Source: Candidatus Obscuribacterales bacterium (lineage in GTDB: Bacteria > Cyanobacteriota > Vampirovibrionia > Obscuribacterales > Obscuribacteraceae). Taken from it: a stretch of DNA of 32,512 nucleotides. The translations under genes were made by a program, and so were the position numbers. The notes under the pieces are model-generated. The model saw nothing but the letters and a program-made list of their open reading frames with translations, was not told the origin of the DNA and searched no databases. Shown one piece after another: positions 31,769 through 32,512 of this stretch (position 1 is the stretch's first letter; each line of letters begins with the position of its first letter). The stretch covers positions 1 to 32,512 of the forward strand of contig JAKFVU010000049.1 in the NCBI GenBank assembly GCA_021732025.1, in the 5' to 3' direction.

Positions 31769-32260
31769 ATGAAACTGCTCAAAACTATTGCCATGGCCTC
31801 CTTCATGGCCGTGATGAGCCCTCTGGTGGTAGGCCTTAGTGCTTGCTCACCGAGTGACACCGCCTCCCAGCCCACGGAAACTGCTCTGCAGCAGCCTCCG
31901 GCCAAAGTGGTGCTGCCCTCAGCCTATTGCGTGCCCCTGGTGGCGCCCAATGCGGCGACGGGAGCACCTGGAAGCATTGTTGCTGGTGCTGGGCCGCAAG
32001 TATCGGCCAAGGCTGGTGAGAATGTTGTGGCCGTCAAAGGCTCGTACGTTTGGGCCGAGAAGGGCTCACACGTTGATGCCTGCGAGGGGTCGACTGTTAT
32101 TGCCGACTATGGCTCGACAGTGACCGCCTATGCGGGCTCGCGAGTCGATGCCTACGATGGTGCCTTGGTTACTGCCGAATCGGGCTCTTACGTTGTTACG
32201 GAGAGCGCCGACTTGGTGATTGCCAAACCCGGCTCGCGGGTGGAAGTCGAAATCGAGTAA
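31769..32260 (+). CDS. Octapeptide-repeat lipoprotein
   Basis: A 163-residue protein. The ATG at 31769 starts a lipoprotein signal peptide (MKLLKTIAMASFMAVMSPLV) with lipobox LSAC. An in-frame GTG at 31709 would overlap the lysozyme stop and bury the signal, so it was not used. After a Pro/Thr-rich spacer, residues 83-162 are ten perfect 8-residue units of the pattern G-S-x-V-x-A-x-x (GSYVWAEK, GSHVDACE, GSTVIADY, GSTVTAYA, GSRVDAYD and so on), with two looser units before them. The alternation of Val and Ala suggests stacked beta strands, probably a beta-solenoid. The Gly-Ser-Thr-Ala-Tyr flavour recalls ice-nucleation octapeptides, without proof of relationship. It is followed by a strong terminator. 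Confidence 0.85.
   Translation: MKLLKTIAMASFMAVMSPLVVGLSACSPSDTASQPTETALQQPPAKVVLPSAYCVPLVAPNAATGAPGSIVAGAGPQVSAKAGENVVAVKGSYVWAEKGSHVDACEGSTVIADYGSTVTAYAGSRVDAYDGALVTAESGSYVVTESADLVIAKPGSRVEVEIE
32015..32257 (+). repeat. Degenerate 24-bp tandem repeat encoding octapeptides
   Basis: Ten 24-base units in frame encode GENVVAVK, GSYVWAEK, GSHVDACE, GSTVIADY, GSTVTAYA, GSRVDAYD, GALVTAES, GSYVVTES, ADLVIAKP and GSRVEVEI. The nucleotide units have diverged while the protein pattern holds, which points to selection on the structure rather than recent slippage. Confidence 0.85.
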
Positions 32261-32284
32261 ATAGCTCGATAGAGTTTGAACTGG

Positions 32285-32325
32285 TAGCGTAGTCTCAGGG
32301 AAACCTGAGGCTGCGCTATTTTTTT
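32285..32325 (+). terminator. Strong intrinsic terminator
   Basis: A 15-bp stem (TAGCGTAGTCTCAGG against CCTGAGGCTGCGCTA, two G-U pairs), GAAA tetraloop and seven T follow the repeat lipoprotein stop by 24 bp. It should end the transcript of the membrane protein-lysozyme-lipoprotein group. Confidence 0.93.
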
Positions 32326-32385
32326 GTTTTCTCTTTTACTGCCGAGCTATTAATGCATATAGTTGTTTAAGTGCTTGATTGCAAT

Positions 32386-32411
32386 TGAGTTGGCCCCCGT
32401 TCAGTGGACAG
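32386..32411 (+). mobile_element. Possible IS3-family left inverted-repeat end
   Basis: TGAGTTGGCCCCCGTTCAGT followed by GGACAG resembles the terminal repeats of many IS3-family elements (TG start, C-run, GTGGACA). It lies 50-75 bp before a new reading frame with a strong ribosome-binding site, the usual distance to orfA. The right end is outside the window, so the call rests on resemblance only. Confidence 0.4.
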
Positions 32412-32461
32412 TTGGTTTGAATGAAATCGCTCCTGGTGACAAAATGTCAAAAGGAGAATGA

Positions 32462-32512
32462 TATGACACAAAAGAAGAAGACTAAACCAGACTATTCATG
32501 GACTTTCCGTAA
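32462..32512 (+). CDS. Partial gene at window edge, possibly IS3-type OrfA
   Basis: The ATG at 32462 follows AAAGGAG with six bases of spacing and opens a frame reading MTQKKKTKPDYSWTFR to the end of the window. A short Lys-rich start leading into an aromatic/basic helix is common in IS3-family OrfA proteins (HTH), and the inverted-repeat-like sequence upstream supports that. Only 16 residues are visible, so any other small basic protein is possible. Confidence 0.45.

Noticed and set aside
32438..32448. GACA-AAA-TGTC dyad before the last gene
   Set aside because: Four-base arms are too short to call an operator; likely chance or part of the mobile-element leader.

Overview
The window reads as a stretch of chromosome from a Gram-negative-type bacterium. 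Evidence for an outer membrane or periplasm includes an RND efflux pump with a lipoprotein adaptor, several lipoprotein and Sec/Tat signal peptides, and a twin-arginine DUF1501 protein. Base composition is moderate and coding is dense on both strands. Three Hanks-type Ser/Thr kinases within 7 kb, multidomain two-component proteins, a phytochrome, a DUF1800/DUF1501 pair and a two-repeat site resembling the cyanobacterial Pho box would fit a non-photosynthetic relative of cyanobacteria (Melainabacteria/Obscuribacterales type). This placement is inference: there is no rRNA or other marker gene here, and planctomycete-like or other phyla cannot be excluded.

Layout. 0.07-2.4 kb: a bacteriophytochrome histidine kinase with all expected photosensory motifs. 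2.4-3.8 kb (minus): an exported DUF3887-alpha/beta hydrolase. 3.9-6.3 kb (plus): a VOC protein of the GloA2/YaeR type, an ABM-fold protein, and two unrecognised membrane proteins coupled by a TAATG overlap. 6.6-9.4 kb: a large polytopic protein with VIT-like and vWA-like domains. 9.45-20.1 kb: seven consecutive minus-strand genes. In transcription order they are a 53-residue membrane peptide, an exported amidohydrolase, a Ser/Thr kinase with a C-terminal leucine-rich-repeat-like region, a Ser/Thr kinase with an acidic stretch and C-terminal membrane anchor, an EamA transporter with a histidine-rich tail, a receiver-HTH-Ser/Thr kinase fusion, and a hybrid histidine kinase with an HPt domain. 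The last pair are 33 bp apart and could be a phosphorelay that controls a Ser/Thr kinase.

20.3-25.5 kb: a TetR regulator divergent from an RND adaptor-pump operon, the usual arrangement of a self-contained efflux locus. The outer-membrane factor is not present. 25.6-29.2 kb: an operon for exported DUF1800, Tat-type DUF1501 and twin EF-hand proteins. 29.2-29.9 kb (minus): a TPR protein whose signal peptide appears to begin at a rare ATT codon.

After a 0.5-kb gap without genes, the 30.4-32.3 kb segment is visibly richer in G+C at third positions. It encodes a small polytopic membrane protein, a leaderless GH25 lysozyme and a lipoprotein made of perfect octapeptide repeats, closed by a strong intrinsic terminator. 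The last ~130 bases look like the left end of an IS3-type insertion sequence, with the start of its first reading frame cut by the window edge.

The strongest candidates for something new are the receiver-HTH-kinase fusion with its partner histidine kinase, the octapeptide-repeat lipoprotein beside a leaderless lysozyme, and the 53-residue membrane peptide downstream of a Pho-box-like repeat. No tRNA, rRNA or CRISPR array was seen.
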